A stretch of 64,000 bases of DNA from Sulfurisoma sediminicola. Its GTDB lineage: Bacteria; Pseudomonadota; Gammaproteobacteria; Burkholderiales; Rhodocyclaceae. The position numbers were made by a program, and so were the translations under genes. The stretch spans positions 62,001 through 126,000 of the forward strand of contig NZ_BHVV01000002.1 of NCBI RefSeq assembly GCF_003865015.1, written 5' to 3'. The number at the start of each line of letters is the position of its first letter. Positions within the stretch are counted from its first letter, which is position 1. The notes below the pieces were generated by a model. The model saw nothing but the letters and a program-made list of their open reading frames with translations, was not told the origin of the DNA and made no database searches. Of this stretch, positions 1 through 9,084 are shown piece after piece.

Positions 1-391
1 GGTGCCAGGACGAGAGCGCGGTGGCGAGCCGCGCCGCGCCGCCGCGCGCCGTGTCGCGCAGCTCGAGCCAGGTCGCATGGACGCCGTCGCCGGCGCGGTA
101 GATGTGGCAGCCGGGGATGCGCTCGTGCGCCTGCACCAGATCGAAACGCTGCGTCGCGATGATGTCCTGGACGGCGCGGGCGAAGCTCGCGTCGCGCGCC
201 TTGCGCCCGCCGAGCCTCGCGTAGGGCGGGTTCACGATCTCGACGGGGAAGCTCGCGTCACCGCCGCTCCATTCGCGGCACAGCAGGGTCACTTCCGTAC
301 CCTGCCCCGCAAGCGTGCCAAGGGCGCGGTCGACGAAGCGTTCGGCTCCGCCGAATGGCGTGTACTTTTGACGCACTAGGGCAAGCTTCAT
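1..391 (-). CDS. Glycosyltransferase family 4 protein, N-terminal part (runs off window)
   Basis: The minus strand opens with MKLALVRQKYTPFGGAERF and continues without a stop to the window edge, giving about 130 residues. The N-terminal pattern (short beta strand, then a YTPFGGAERF glycine-rich loop) is that of GT-B fold family 4 glycosyltransferases that add sugars to lipopolysaccharide core or other surface glycans. It follows a heptosyltransferase gene on the same strand, which fits an LPS-core role. The ATG overlaps the TGA of a short upstream frame (ATGA), so translation is probably coupled. The catalytic C-terminal domain is outside the window, so the sugar donor cannot be named. Confidence 0.75.
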   Translation of the reverse strand, partial: MKLALVRQKYTPFGGAERFVDRALGTLAGQGTEVTLLCREWSGGDASFPVEIVNPPYARLGGRKARDASFARAVQDIIATQRFDLVQAHERIPGCHIYRAGDGVHATWLELRDTARGGAARLATALSSWH

Positions 392-531
392 GGCGCCACT
401 CCGTAGTGCCGAGCGACCGGCGGAGGCATCCCGTGCGCGGACGCTGCGCCCCCGCTACGCGGGGCCCCCTCCGCTGCGCACGGTCGCCCGCCGAATGGCG
501 TGTATTTCTGTCTGACGACGGCGAGCTTCAC
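388..531 (-). pseudogene. Decayed start of a second glycosyltransferase, fused to a palindromic repeat
   Basis: A 47-codon frame starts with GTG overlapping the stop of the heptosyltransferase gene. Its first 15 residues (VKLAVVRQKYTPFGG) match the start of the next gene, and the DNA differences are mostly synonymous (Arg CGT/AGA, Gln CAA/CAG, Lys AAG/AAA). After the GGCGG of this shared start the frame enters a GC-rich palindrome and ends at the ATGA overlap of the next gene. I read it as what remains of a paralogous glycosyltransferase whose body was lost. It may still be translated and could couple its neighbours. Confidence 0.5.
413..487. repeat. Palindromic GC-rich intergenic element
   Basis: The arms GCGACCG..GCGGAGG (413-426) and CCTCCGC..CGGTCGC (468-487) are inverted repeats, the right arm carrying six extra bases. 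A second small hairpin (CCCGCTACGCGGG) lies inside. The element sits exactly between the two glycosyltransferase starts, which suggests insertion or a recombination scar. Confidence 0.5.
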
Positions 532-1601
532 GCGCTCAGCAGCTCGTCACACGCGGCGAGCACCTTCTCCACCGGCAACGTCGTCAGGCACTCGCTGACC
601 TTGCCGCCGCCGCAGCCGTCGAGGCCGCAGGGCCGGCAGGAAAAGTCGGCGGTGACGACACGGTGGGCGACGTTCCAAGGCCCCCATTCCTTGTCGCCCG
701 AAGGTCCGAACAGCGCTACCGTCGGCGTGCCCATGGCGGCGGCGATGTGCATCGGCGCCGAATCGACGCCGACGAACAGCCGCGCCTGCGCCGTGAGCGC
801 GGCGAGTTCCCGCAGCGAGAGCTGGCCGGAAAGATCGAGCGGAGCGGTCTTGGCAGCGGCCAGCACGGCGGCGATCAGCGCCTTCTCCTTCTCGTCCGGC
901 GCGGCGGTGAGCACGATGCGCCAGCCTTGTTCGTGCAGCGCGTCGGCAAGCGCCGCGACCTTCTCCGCCGGCCAGCACTTGAACAGCCAGCGCGAGGCCG
1001 GGTGCAGGTGGATGTAGCGTCCGGGCTCGAGGCCATGCTCGCGCTGCAGGGTGCCGACATGCACCTCGGCGGCCGCGCCCGGCATCATGGCGACGCGCTT
1101 GTCGGCGGGCTCGGGCTGGATGCCGATGCGGCGCAGGGCGTCGAGGTTGGACTCGACGGTGTGGCGCAGCGGATGGTTCGAGCGCGGGTAGAAGTGGCTG
1201 AAGCTGGCGCGCCAGAAGTCGCCCTTCTGCTTCGGTGCCACCGACCAGCGCGGCTGCAGCAGGCGGGTGAGCCAGGCCCCGCGCTTGTGCTCGGTCAGGT
1301 GCACGACCAGGTCGTAGCCGCGCGCGCGCAGGTGAGACAGCAGCCCCAGCTCGGCGCGCGCCTGCGTCACGAGGCCCTGCCGCTTCCAGTTGCGGTCGAT
1401 CAGGTGCAGTTGCGCTATGGCCGGATGGTCGGTCAGCATCGGCGCGGTATCGGCATAGACCAGCGCATCGACCTCGCAGCCCGGCGCGGCGCGCTTGAGC
1501 GTGGCCAGCACGGGCGCGGTCAGCAGCACGTCGCCGTGGTGGCGCAGCTTGATCACCAGCGCGCGGCGGACTTCGGCGAGGGGGACGGCGTCTTCAACCA
1601 T
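528..1601 (-). CDS. rfaQ: Lipopolysaccharide core heptosyltransferase (RfaQ/WaaQ-like, GT9)
   Basis: A 357-residue cytoplasmic GT9 glycosyltransferase expected to transfer heptose from ADP-heptose to the inner LPS core. The N-terminal half has the RRALVIKLRHHGDVLLTAPV strand-loop typical of the family. The C-terminal half carries the donor-site block with FVGVDSAPMHIAAAMGTPTVALFGPSG, followed by the cysteine-containing SCRPCGLDGCGGG stretch common in WaaQ-type enzymes. I use the ATG at 1601, overlapping the cobC stop by 8 bases, rather than an ATG ten codons upstream that would overlap cobC by 38 bases. It lies between cobC and the glycosyltransferase remnant on the same strand. Exact heptose position (II or III) is uncertain. 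Confidence 0.85.
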   Translation of the reverse strand: MVEDAVPLAEVRRALVIKLRHHGDVLLTAPVLATLKRAAPGCEVDALVYADTAPMLTDHPAIAQLHLIDRNWKRQGLVTQARAELGLLSHLRARGYDLVVHLTEHKRGAWLTRLLQPRWSVAPKQKGDFWRASFSHFYPRSNHPLRHTVESNLDALRRIGIQPEPADKRVAMMPGAAAEVHVGTLQREHGLEPGRYIHLHPASRWLFKCWPAEKVAALADALHEQGWRIVLTAAPDEKEKALIAAVLAAAKTAPLDLSGQLSLRELAALTAQARLFVGVDSAPMHIAAAMGTPTVALFGPSGDKEWGPWNVAHRVVTADFSCRPCGLDGCGGGKVSECLTTLPVEKVLAACDELLSA

Positions 1602-2133
1602 GGCGCCTATTCTGCCAGACGATGCGCCCACCCTCGATCAGGGTGGCGGTGCCGTATTCGAACTGCATCGAGAACCACGCGTCGGCCGCGACGCCGGCGA
1701 ACTCGGCGGCACAGAGTTTCATCACGCCGGCGTGGGCGACGAGCACTGCATCTTCTGCCCGCTCGTCGAGGAAGTCGCGCACCCGCAGCCGCAGGTCCGC
1801 CACCGCCTCGCCGCCCGGCGGTGCGAAGTGCAGCGGATCGGCGGCCCAGGCGTCGAGTGCGGCGCGGTCGATGGCATCCCAGGCCTGCATTTCCCAGGTG
1901 CCGAAATCCAGCTCGAGCAGGCGTTCGTCGATAACCGGCACTGGGTGCAGCAACTCGGCGAGTTCGCGGCAGCGCCGCAGCGGGCTCGAAAACAGCGGGG
2001 CGTCTGCGGGCAGCAGCGGGCGCAGGGCTTCGGCGCAGGCGAGCGGATCGGCCGCCAGCGCCAGGTCGGTGCGGCCGTAGCAGGTGCCGGCCGCGACGTC
2101 GGGCAGCGGATGCCGGATCAGGAACAAACGCAT
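1594..2133 (-). CDS. cobC: Alpha-ribazole phosphatase, histidine phosphatase family (CobC)
   Basis: A 179-residue histidine-phosphatase fold protein. The N terminus [12 protein letters not shown] is a variant of the RHG motif (RHP), with the phospho-accepting His at position 8. The second catalytic His lies in [10 protein letters not shown], and [16 protein letters not shown] is the E-x-x-x-G-x-W-E motif shared with CobC/GpmB enzymes. It would dephosphorylate alpha-ribazole-5-phosphate or adenosylcobalamin-5-phosphate in lower-ligand assembly. It overlaps cobS by 16 bases and follows cobT-cobS, which supports the cobalamin assignment over a generic phosphoglycerate-mutase-like role. Confidence 0.85.
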   Translation of the reverse strand: MRLFLIRHPLPDVAAGTCYGRTDLALAADPLACAEALRPLLPADAPLFSSPLRRCRELAELLHPVPVIDERLLELDFGTWEMQAWDAIDRAALDAWAADPLHFAPPGGEAVADLRLRVRDFLDERAEDAVLVAHAGVMKLCAAEFAGVAADAWFSMQFEYGTATLIEGGRIVWQNRRHG

Positions 2134-2915
2134 ATCAGTCCGAGATAAAAGGCCAGTTCGGCCAACTGCTGCGTCGCGCCGAGGCAATCCCCCGTATAGC
2201 CGCCGATGCGTTTGACGAAGTAACGCGCCGCCAGCAGCGTCACGGCGGTGACCAGCAGCAGTGCGACCACGACTTGAGTCGGGGGCAGCAGCAGGCAGGG
2301 CGCGAGGCCGAAAAGCGCGGCGAGCGCAAGTTCGCCCCTGCCCATGCGTGTCGCCAGCGGCTTGGATTTCGAGGAATCGTCGTCGCGGGCATAGTCGAGG
2401 GTGAAGATCAGCATGGTCGAGGTGAAGCGCGAGACAGTATGGCCGGCGATCAAGGCCGCCAAAAAACTCGGCGCTGGCGACACGCCCCGCAGGAAGTCCC
2501 CTTGGGGGACGGTGGCGAGGACGACCAGCGCCTCGAACTTCGCCAGCAGCGTGAGGCCGATGCCGATCGCGCCGTAGCTGCCGATGCGCGAGTCCTTCAT
2601 GATCGCCAGCACCTGCTCGCGCGTCCAGCCGCCGCCGAAGCCGTCGATGCTGTCGGCCAGCCCGTCTTCGTGGAAGGCGCCGGTCGCGAGCAGGGTCGCC
2701 GCCATGCCGAGCAGGACGGCCAGCGGCGCCGGCCACAGCTTCATCGCCGCCAGCGTGACGGCCGCGCCGATGGCGCCGACGATGATGCCGACCAGCGGGA
2801 AGTAGCGCGCGGCGTGGTTCAGCTGCTCCGACGAATGCCCGACCCACGCCGGCACCGGCAGCCGCGTGAAGAAGCGCAGCGCGGCGAAGAAGTACCCGAT
2901 CTCCCTGCGGATCAC
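2118..2915 (-). CDS. cobS: Adenosylcobinamide-GDP ribazoletransferase (cobalamin synthase, CobS)
   Basis: A 265-residue inner-membrane enzyme joining adenosylcobinamide-GDP to alpha-ribazole. Diagnostic stretches are FFTRLPVP (15-22), the acidic [16 protein letters not shown] block (81-96) and KDSRIGSYG (107-115), which carry the metal-binding acidic residues of the family. Several hydrophobic segments follow. It overlaps cobT by 4 bases and cobC by 16. Residues 135-151 ([17 protein letters not shown]) are encoded by a copy of a dispersed palindromic repeat read in frame. The protein is somewhat longer than the 245-255 residues I expect for CobS. Confidence 0.92.
   Translation of the reverse strand: MIRREIGYFFAALRFFTRLPVPAWVGHSSEQLNHAARYFPLVGIIVGAIGAAVTLAAMKLWPAPLAVLLGMAATLLATGAFHEDGLADSIDGFGGGWTREQVLAIMKDSRIGSYGAIGIGLTLLAKFEALVVLATVPQGDFLRGVSPAPSFLAALIAGHTVSRFTSTMLIFTLDYARDDDSSKSKPLATRMGRGELALAALFGLAPCLLLPPTQVVVALLLVTAVTLLAARYFVKRIGGYTGDCLGATQQLAELAFYLGLICVCS
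2462..2510 (+). repeat. Dispersed palindromic repeat, copy 1 (inside cobS)
   Basis: The plus strand reads AAAAACTCGGCGCTGGCGAC, then A, then CGCCCCGCAGGAAG, then TCCCCTTGGGGGAC. The same sequence recurs at 13436-13480 (opposite strand) and 54915-54960. The distal half is a small palindrome (GTCCCCTTGGGGGAC). Here it lies wholly within the cobS frame without breaking it. Confidence 0.75.
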
Positions 2916-3952
2916 GATTTATCGCTGACGCCTGCCGATTCGAAGCTGGCCATCTCGTTCACGAAGGCGCAGGCGGCGCCGAGCAGCGGGAAGGCCAGCG
3001 CCGCGCCGGTGCCTTCGCCCAGGCGCAGGCCGAGGTCGAGCAGCGGACGTGTGCCGAGGTGAGCGAGCTGGACGGCGTGTCCGGGTTCGCCGGAGCGGTG
3101 GGCGAAGACGCAGTAGTCGAGGATGGCCGGCGCCAGCCGTGCGGCGACCAGCAAGGCGGCGGTGACGATGAAACCGTCGATCACCAGCACCATGCCGCCT
3201 TCCGCGGCGGCGAGCATGGCACCCGCGAGCATCGCGATTTCGAAGCCGCCGAAGCGCGCCAGCACGTCGAGAGGTTCGCCGCTGCGTTCGGGCCAGGCGG
3301 CGAGAGCCTGCTCCAGCAAGGCGTGTTTTCGTGCCAGCCCGGCGTCGTCGAGCCCGGTGCCGCGGCCGACGACCTCGACCAGCGGTGCGCCTGTGAGGCA
3401 GTGGGTCAGCAGCGAAGCGGAAGCCGTGTTGCCGATGCCCATCTCGCCGAAGCCGATCGCGTTGCAGCCGCGCACCGCGAGATCGCGGGCGACCCGCGCG
3501 CCGTTGGCCATGGCCTGCGCGCATTGTTCGGTACTCATGGCCGGGCCGTCGAGGTAATTGGCCGTGCCGGAAGCCGAGACTTTTGCATCAACCAGATTCG
3601 GGCACGGGCCGAAGTCGTGGGCGACGCCCGCGTCGGCCACCACCAGCTCGACGCCGGCCGTGTGCGCCAGCGCGTTGATCGCGGCGCCGCCGGCGAGAAA
3701 GTTCTCCACCATCTGCCAGGTCACGTCCTGGGGATAGGCGGAGACGCCCGCCTTCGCCGCGCCGTGGTCGCCGGCGCAGACGAGGATGTGCGGGGCGAGG
3801 ATGCGCGGCGACAGCGTGCCCTGGATCAGTCCAAGCTGCAGCGCGAGTTCCTCGAGGCGGCCGAGGCTGCCCGGCGGCTTGGTCTTGCGGTCGACCTTGC
3901 GGCGCAGTTCCGCTTCGAGCGTTCGGCCGACGGCCGGAATGTGGATGTGCAT
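2912..3952 (-). CDS. cobT: Nicotinate-nucleotide-dimethylbenzimidazole phosphoribosyltransferase (CobT)
   Basis: A 346-residue cytoplasmic enzyme making alpha-ribazole-5-phosphate from nicotinate mononucleotide and 5,6-dimethylbenzimidazole. Recognisable family stretches are [17 protein letters not shown] near the N terminus, [18 protein letters not shown], the [14 protein letters not shown] block and [12 protein letters not shown]. The C-terminal [10 protein letters not shown] carries the catalytic glutamate region. Length matches the family. It begins the cobT-cobS-cobC unit, divergent from btuC with 42 bases between the starts. Confidence 0.95.
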   Translation of the reverse strand: MHIHIPAVGRTLEAELRRKVDRKTKPPGSLGRLEELALQLGLIQGTLSPRILAPHILVCAGDHGAAKAGVSAYPQDVTWQMVENFLAGGAAINALAHTAGVELVVADAGVAHDFGPCPNLVDAKVSASGTANYLDGPAMSTEQCAQAMANGARVARDLAVRGCNAIGFGEMGIGNTASASLLTHCLTGAPLVEVVGRGTGLDDAGLARKHALLEQALAAWPERSGEPLDVLARFGGFEIAMLAGAMLAAAEGGMVLVIDGFIVTAALLVAARLAPAILDYCVFAHRSGEPGHAVQLAHLGTRPLLDLGLRLGEGTGAALAFPLLGAACAFVNEMASFESAGVSDKS

Positions 3953-3962
3953 GCTTCCCTCG

Positions 3963-3968
3963 TAGAAT
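3963..3968 (+). promoter_or_regulatory. Putative -10 box for btuCD
   Basis: TAGAAT lies 26 bases before the btuC ATG in the short divergent gap between cobT and btuC. No convincing -35 is visible, so this is a weak call. Confidence 0.35.
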
Positions 3969-3994
3969 CGCGACTTTACCCTGACCGCCCGCCC

Positions 3995-4966
3995 ATGCGC
4001 CCTGCCCTGCTGCTGCCGCTGCTCGCCGTCGTCGCCTGCGCCGGCTTCCTGCTGGCTTTGGCGGCAGGCTCGCAGGGCATCGAGCCTGCGCGCGCCTGGC
4101 AGGCGCTGACGGATGGTGCCGGCGGACTCGAGCGCGAGGTGATCCTGAACCTGCGCCTGCCGCGCGCGCTGGCCGCCTTCGGCGTGGGTGCCTTGCTGGC
4201 GCTGGCCGGCGCCCTGCTGCAGGCGCTGTTGCGCAACCCGCTGGCCGATCCCTTCGTCCTCGGCATCTCCGGGGGGGCGGGTGCGATGGCGCTGCTGGCG
4301 ATGCTGGCGGGCTTGTCCGGCATCTGGCTCGCGGGCGCGGGACTCGGCGGCGCCGCGCTCTCGCTCACCGTGCTGTTGCTGCTGGGCTGGCGCGGCGGCC
4401 TGCTGCCGCACCGCCTGCTGCTGGCGGGCGTGATCCTGTCCTCGGCCTGGGGGGCGCTGGTCACGCTGATCCTCGCCCTCGCGCCCGATGCGCCGCTGCG
4501 CGGCATGGTGTTCTGGCTCATGGGCGACCTCTCGGGCGTCGATCCGGCGCACGCCGCGACGCCACCGCTGGCGGCAGCGCTGGCGCTGCTGCTGGCGTGG
4601 CCATTGGCGCGCGGCTTCGATGCGCTGGGCCAGGGCGATGTCGCGGCGCGCGCGCTGGGCGTCGCGGTCGGGCGCCTGCGCGCCGCGGCGCTGCTGCTCG
4701 CGGCGGTGGTGACCACGCTGGCGGTGCTGGCTGCCGGCAGCATCGGCTTCGTCGGTTTGGTGACGCCGCATGTGCTGCGCCTCGCCGGCCTGCGCCGCCA
4801 CCGCGTGCTGCTGCCCGGCTGCGTGCTTGCGGGCGGCACGCTGCTGCTGCTGGCGGACCTCGCCGCGCGCACCGTGGCCGCGCCGCGCCAGCTGCCGGTC
4901 GGCGCGGTGACGGCGGCGCTCGGCGCCCCGATCTTCCTCTGGCTGCTGGCGCGGGACCGCCGATGA
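3995..4966 (+). CDS. btuC: Vitamin B12 ABC transporter permease (BtuC/FecCD family)
   Basis: A 323-residue permease with about ten hydrophobic segments. FecCD-family signatures are [24 protein letters not shown] (broken here at about residue 50-75), [20 protein letters not shown] and [16 protein letters not shown], the last containing the loop that contacts the ATPase, followed by [23 protein letters not shown] at the C terminus. It overlaps the ATPase gene by 4 bases (ATGA). The surrounding btuF, btuB and cob genes point to cobalamin or cobinamide rather than siderophore as substrate. Confidence 0.9.
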   Translation: MRPALLLPLLAVVACAGFLLALAAGSQGIEPARAWQALTDGAGGLEREVILNLRLPRALAAFGVGALLALAGALLQALLRNPLADPFVLGISGGAGAMALLAMLAGLSGIWLAGAGLGGAALSLTVLLLLGWRGGLLPHRLLLAGVILSSAWGALVTLILALAPDAPLRGMVFWLMGDLSGVDPAHAATPPLAAALALLLAWPLARGFDALGQGDVAARALGVAVGRLRAAALLLAAVVTTLAVLAAGSIGFVGLVTPHVLRLAGLRRHRVLLPGCVLAGGTLLLLADLAARTVAAPRQLPVGAVTAALGAPIFLWLLARDRR

Positions 4967-5718
4967 CGCTGGCGACGCGCAAGCTCTCCGTCTCCATCGC
5001 CGGCCGCGACGTCTGCCGCGATCTCGACCTGACGGTCGAGCCCGGCAGCCGCTGGTCCATCCTCGGCGTCAATGGCGTCGGCAAGACCACTCTGCTGAGC
5101 ACGCTCGCCGGCCTGCGCCCGGCGCAAGGCGGCGAGGTCCTGCTCGACGGCAGGCCGCTCGACGAAACCCCCGCACGCGATCGGGCGCAGCGCCTCGGCC
5201 TGATGGCGCAGGAGGATCGCGACGATCCCGAGGCGACGGTGCGCGAGGTGGCGCTGCTCGGCCGCCTGCCGCATCTCGCCTGGTGGCAGGCCGAGACGGG
5301 TCGCGACGAGGCGCTGGCGCGCTACGCCATCGAAGCGGTCGGACTGGCCGGGCTCGAGGAGCGCCGCGCGGCGACGCTCTCCGGCGGCGAACGCCGCCGC
5401 CTCGCCCTGGCTGCGCTGCTGGCGCAGGAGGTGCCGCTGCTGCTGCTCGATGAGCCGACCTCCCATCTCGACATGCACCAGCAGATCGCATTGCTCGACC
5501 TCCTGGTCGGCTGGAGCGAGCGCACCCTGGTGATGACCCTGCACGAAGTCAATCTCGCGGCACGCTATTGTTCCCACGTGCTGCTGCTGTTCGGCGACGG
5601 CCAGTGCTGCGCCGGCCCTGTGGCCGATATGCTCTCGGCCGAGGTCTTGACGCGACTCTACCGCCACCCCGTGGCCGCGATCGACACGCCGCACGGCAGC
5701 CACTATTTCCCTGTCTGA
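4963..5718 (+). CDS. btuD: Vitamin B12 ABC transporter ATP-binding protein (BtuD-like)
   Basis: A 251-residue ABC ATPase. Walker A is GVNGVGKTT, the signature is [13 protein letters not shown], Walker B is [12 protein letters not shown] and the switch histidine lies in [10 protein letters not shown]. It energises import through BtuC. The gene overlaps btuC by 4 bases and meets btuF tail to tail with a 16-base overlap. Confidence 0.9.
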   Translation: MTLATRKLSVSIAGRDVCRDLDLTVEPGSRWSILGVNGVGKTTLLSTLAGLRPAQGGEVLLDGRPLDETPARDRAQRLGLMAQEDRDDPEATVREVALLGRLPHLAWWQAETGRDEALARYAIEAVGLAGLEERRAATLSGGERRRLALAALLAQEVPLLLLDEPTSHLDMHQQIALLDLLVGWSERTLVMTLHEVNLAARYCSHVLLLFGDGQCCAGPVADMLSAEVLTRLYRHPVAAIDTPHGSHYFPV

Positions 5719-6587
5719 ACGGCGCGCTGCCGCGCCGTTTCCAGCGCTTCGCACAGCCGCTCTGCGCCTTCGAGCAGGCGCGGCGTATGGCGCTGCAGCA
5801 GGTCGGGCGGCACGACGAAAAGATTGCCGCGCTTCACCGCGGTGAGCTGCGGCCAGCGGCGCCACTGTTCGAGCCATTCCCGTCGCACCGTTTCCATTCC
5901 GCCGGAGACGATGGCTTCGGGATCGGCCCGCAGCACCGCCTCGAGTTCGACCGCCTCGGCCGGCTGCGTCAGGCGGGCGAAGACGTTGCGGCCGCCGCAG
6001 AGGGTGATCGCGGCGCTGATGACGTGCTCGCCGCCGACGGTCATCAGCGGCTGGTTCCAGATTTCGTAGAAGACGCCGACGCTGCGCCGCCCGGCGTATT
6101 TCTCGCTCAGAGCGGCATGCCGCCGCTCGAAGTCGCGCGCCGCCGTCTCGGCGGCCGCGCTGGCGGTCAGCCGGCCCAGGCGGCGCAGCGTGGCGGGGAT
6201 GTCCTCGAGTTTCTTCGGCTCGCTGACGAACACCGGAATGCCGAGGCGCGCCAATTGCGCGACCTGCGCCGGCGGATTGCCGCTGCCCCAGGCGACGGCG
6301 AGGTCGGGCTTGAGCGTGGCGATGCGCTCGAGGTCGAGCGCCGCGTAGCTGCCGATCCGCGGCAATTTCTTCGCTGCCTCGGGATGGTCGGAGTATTCGA
6401 CGGCCGCCACCACCCGCTCGCCGGCGCCGGCGGCGTAGAGCAGTTCGGTGACGTGGGGCGAGAGGCTGACGATGCGCGCTGCAGGCCGCGCCAGCCGCAC
6501 GAGCTTGCCGGCGTCGTCGGTCGCGGCGACTTCGCCTAACGCGGCGCCGGATAACGTGAGCAGGAACAGCGCGAGCAGGCGCTTCAT
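5703..6587 (-). CDS. btuF: Cobalamin-binding periplasmic protein (BtuF-like)
   Basis: A 294-residue periplasmic binding protein with a signal peptide ending near LSGAALGE (about residue 19). The mature part begins with RIVSLSPHVTELLYAAGAGERVV, typical of BtuF/FhuD-type binding proteins, followed by IGSYAALDLERIATLKPDLAVAWGSG. It hands cobalamin to BtuCD. It overlaps cobU by 4 bases upstream and btuD at the 3' end, so it is transcribed with btuB and cobU behind the riboswitch while its permease and ATPase are on the opposite strand. Confidence 0.9.
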   Translation of the reverse strand: MKRLLALFLLTLSGAALGEVAATDDAGKLVRLARPAARIVSLSPHVTELLYAAGAGERVVAAVEYSDHPEAAKKLPRIGSYAALDLERIATLKPDLAVAWGSGNPPAQVAQLARLGIPVFVSEPKKLEDIPATLRRLGRLTASAAAETAARDFERRHAALSEKYAGRRSVGVFYEIWNQPLMTVGGEHVISAAITLCGGRNVFARLTQPAEAVELEAVLRADPEAIVSGGMETVRREWLEQWRRWPQLTAVKRGNLFVVPPDLLQRHTPRLLEGAERLCEALETARQRAVQTGK

Positions 6588-7102
6588 TTGAGTACCAGCG
6601 GCAGGCCGGCGGCGACGAAGGTGACGCGCTCGCACAGCGCGGCCACGGCCTGATTGAGCCGCCCGGCCTCGTCGCGGAAACGCCGCGCCAGCGCGTTGTC
6701 CGGCACGATGCCGAGGCCGACTTCGTTGGCGACGAGGATCACCTCGCCCGGCAGTACGGGCAGAGCCGCGAGCAGTGCCGCCGTCTCGCGTTCGAGCAGC
6801 CCGGCATCCTCGGCCAGCATCAGGTTGGTCAGCCACAGGGTCAGGCAATCGACCACCACGCAAGCGCCGTCTGAGGCGCAGTCATGGAGTGCCTGCGCCA
6901 GCCGCAGCGGCTCCTCGAGCGTGCGCCAGCCTGCGGGCCGCTCGTCGCGGTGGCGGGCGATGCGCCCGGCCATCTCGGCGTCGAGCGCCTGGGCCGTGGC
7001 GAGCCAGGCCACCGCGTGGCCCGACTGCGCGAACGCTTCGGCGCGCCGTAGCGCCAGCGCCGACTTTCCGGAACGGGCGCCGCCGAGGATCAGCTCCTTC
7101 AT
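6584..7102 (-). CDS. cobU: Adenosylcobinamide kinase / guanylyltransferase (CobU/CobP)
   Basis: A 172-residue bifunctional enzyme that phosphorylates adenosylcobinamide and adds GMP. The P-loop GGARSGKS is at residues 7-14, ARHRDERPAGWRTLEEPL contains the conserved histidine region, VVVDCLTLWLTNL is the DCLTLW motif and VANEVGLGIVPD follows. The frame is sandwiched between btuB (4-base overlap) and btuF (4-base overlap), so the three are one translational unit. Confidence 0.95.
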   Translation of the reverse strand: MKELILGGARSGKSALALRRAEAFAQSGHAVAWLATAQALDAEMAGRIARHRDERPAGWRTLEEPLRLAQALHDCASDGACVVVDCLTLWLTNLMLAEDAGLLERETAALLAALPVLPGEVILVANEVGLGIVPDNALARRFRDEAGRLNQAVAALCERVTFVAAGLPLVLK

Positions 7103-8982
7103 TGCGGCTCGTACCTCACGCCGACGAACACATTGGCGCCTGCCGTGGCGTAGTCGCGGCGCAGTTCGTAACGCTTGTCGAAGACGTTGTTGGCGCGGGC
7201 GAACAGGTTCCAGCCCTTGTCGATCGCATACTGGCCATGGAGATTGACGATACCGTAGCCGCCGAGCGTGATGGTGTTGGCCTGGTCGTCGTAACGTACA
7301 CCGGACCCGACGACCTCGCCGCCGACCTGCCAGCGCTCGGCGCGATAGTCGGCGCCGAGGGTGCCGTAATGCTGGGCGCGATTGACCAGCAGCTTGTCGG
7401 TGGTCTGGTCGCGCGGGTCCTGGAAGTCGAGGTTGCCGCGCAATTGCCAGTTGCCGAAGGTCGCCGAGCCGGCCAGCGTCGCGCCGGTGAGCAGCGCCCG
7501 ATTGACGTTGGTCGGCGTGTAGAACCAGGAACCCGGCGGCGTCTCGACCCAGTCGATGAGGTCGCGCACCTCGTTGCGGTAGAGCGTGAGCGAGAGGCGC
7601 TGCCGCGGCGTGTCGTAGACCAGCGCGCCTTCGCGGTTCTGTGAATGCTCCGGCTGCAGCTTCGGGTTGCCCGCGCCGAAGAAGCTGGCGGGGAAGTAGA
7701 GGTCGTTGAAGGTCGGCGCCTTGAAGGCGCTGCGGGCGCCGAGCATCAAGCGCCAGGCCGGGGTGAACTGGTAGCCGTAGCTGATGCCGCCGGTGGTCTC
7801 GTCGCCGAATTGCGAATTGCTGTCGCCGCGCAGATTGACCTGGATGCCGTGCTTGTCGAACCAGCCCTGGTAGCCGGCCAGCAGCGAGTTGATCGTGCGC
7901 TGCGTCACCGGGTAGGCATTGGTCGAGGCGATGCGCTGCTTGAGTTGCTCCGCGGCGAGCAGCAGCTTGCCGGGGCCGGCCGTCACGTCGTTCTGCCAGA
8001 CGACCTGGTCCTGCGTGGTGCGGAAGGTGTCCTTGAATTCGCGGTTGGTCGAGGGGTCGAGCCGCTGGTCGGCCATGTCGTCCGTGCTCTGGCCGATGCG
8101 CAGCGTGCTGGCCCAGATCTTCGTGAACTGGTTGCGCAGGTAGAGGTTGCCGCTCTGTACCGTCTGGCGCGTCTTCGAGTCGTAGTCGGTGGTGCAGGCG
8201 AAGAAGAAGGGATCGCACTGCAGCGCGTCCTTCTGCGTCGTGCCGTCGGAATAGAGTGCGTTGCCGCCCAGTTCATGGCCTTGTGCGAGGTTCAGGGCGA
8301 AGCTGCCGGAGAAATTGGTGTTCCGGTAGCCGTCGCGATCCTTGTTGTAGGCGAAATTCTGGTCGTTGGTGATCGCGTTGAAGCCCTTGGTGTCGACGAA
8401 GCCCGCCTGCAGGCTGAAGCGCCCGCCCTCGGTCTGGCCGCCGATGCCGGCGCTGCCCTGCCAGGTGTCGTAGGTGCCGTAACCGAGGCTGAAGTTGGGC
8501 GCGATCGGCCCGCTGCCGCGCTTGGTGAAGATCTGGATCACGCCGCCGATGGCGTCGGAGCCGTAAAGACTCGAAGCCGGTCCGCGCAGGATCTCGATGC
8601 GGTCGATGGCGGCGAGCGGCAGGTGTTCGAATGCGGTGGTGCCGAGCGTGGCCGAGCCGACGCGCATGCCGTCGATCAGCACCAGGGTGTGGGCGCCGTT
8701 GGCGCCGCGCATGAACACCGTGGCCGGCTGGCCGGGGCCGCCGGTGGAGGAGATCTCGAGACCGGGCTGGGTTTGCAGCAGTTCCGCCAGCGTGCTCTGG
8801 CCGGCCCGCTGGATATCCTCGCGCGTGACGACGCTGAGATCGCTGAGTGACTCGGCGGCGCGCATCTGCTGGCGGGTGCCGGTGACGACGATGGCCGCGT
8901 CATCGGCGGCATGGGCGGCGGACGAGGTGAACATCTGGAACAATGCGGCCGCGATGGCGGCGCGCCTGACGTTGCGATGCAT
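7099..8982 (-). CDS. btuB: TonB-dependent vitamin B12 outer-membrane receptor (BtuB)
   Basis: A 627-residue outer-membrane receptor. The signal peptide ends around SSAAHAAD (about residue 25). A TonB box-like DAAIVVTGTR follows, then the plug domain (LAELLQTQPGLEIS, RIEILRGPASSLYGSDAIGGVIQIFTK, shown in parts), then a beta barrel ending ELRRDYATAGANVFVGVRYEPQ. I chose the ATG at 8982 because it gives a clean signal peptide and lies about 100 bases downstream of the cobalamin riboswitch. It heads btuB-cobU-btuF. Confidence 0.92.
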   Translation of the reverse strand: MHRNVRRAAIAAALFQMFTSSAAHAADDAAIVVTGTRQQMRAAESLSDLSVVTREDIQRAGQSTLAELLQTQPGLEISSTGGPGQPATVFMRGANGAHTLVLIDGMRVGSATLGTTAFEHLPLAAIDRIEILRGPASSLYGSDAIGGVIQIFTKRGSGPIAPNFSLGYGTYDTWQGSAGIGGQTEGGRFSLQAGFVDTKGFNAITNDQNFAYNKDRDGYRNTNFSGSFALNLAQGHELGGNALYSDGTTQKDALQCDPFFFACTTDYDSKTRQTVQSGNLYLRNQFTKIWASTLRIGQSTDDMADQRLDPSTNREFKDTFRTTQDQVVWQNDVTAGPGKLLLAAEQLKQRIASTNAYPVTQRTINSLLAGYQGWFDKHGIQVNLRGDSNSQFGDETTGGISYGYQFTPAWRLMLGARSAFKAPTFNDLYFPASFFGAGNPKLQPEHSQNREGALVYDTPRQRLSLTLYRNEVRDLIDWVETPPGSWFYTPTNVNRALLTGATLAGSATFGNWQLRGNLDFQDPRDQTTDKLLVNRAQHYGTLGADYRAERWQVGGEVVGSGVRYDDQANTITLGGYGIVNLHGQYAIDKGWNLFARANNVFDKRYELRRDYATAGANVFVGVRYEPQ

Positions 8983-9084
8983 GGTGACTCCCTGACGGCC
9001 TGCGTCCCCGCAGGCGGTTGCGGACAACGGAAACGTTCAGGGAAAATGCTCGATCGGTGCCACGATAGCGCCGAACGCCGCTTC

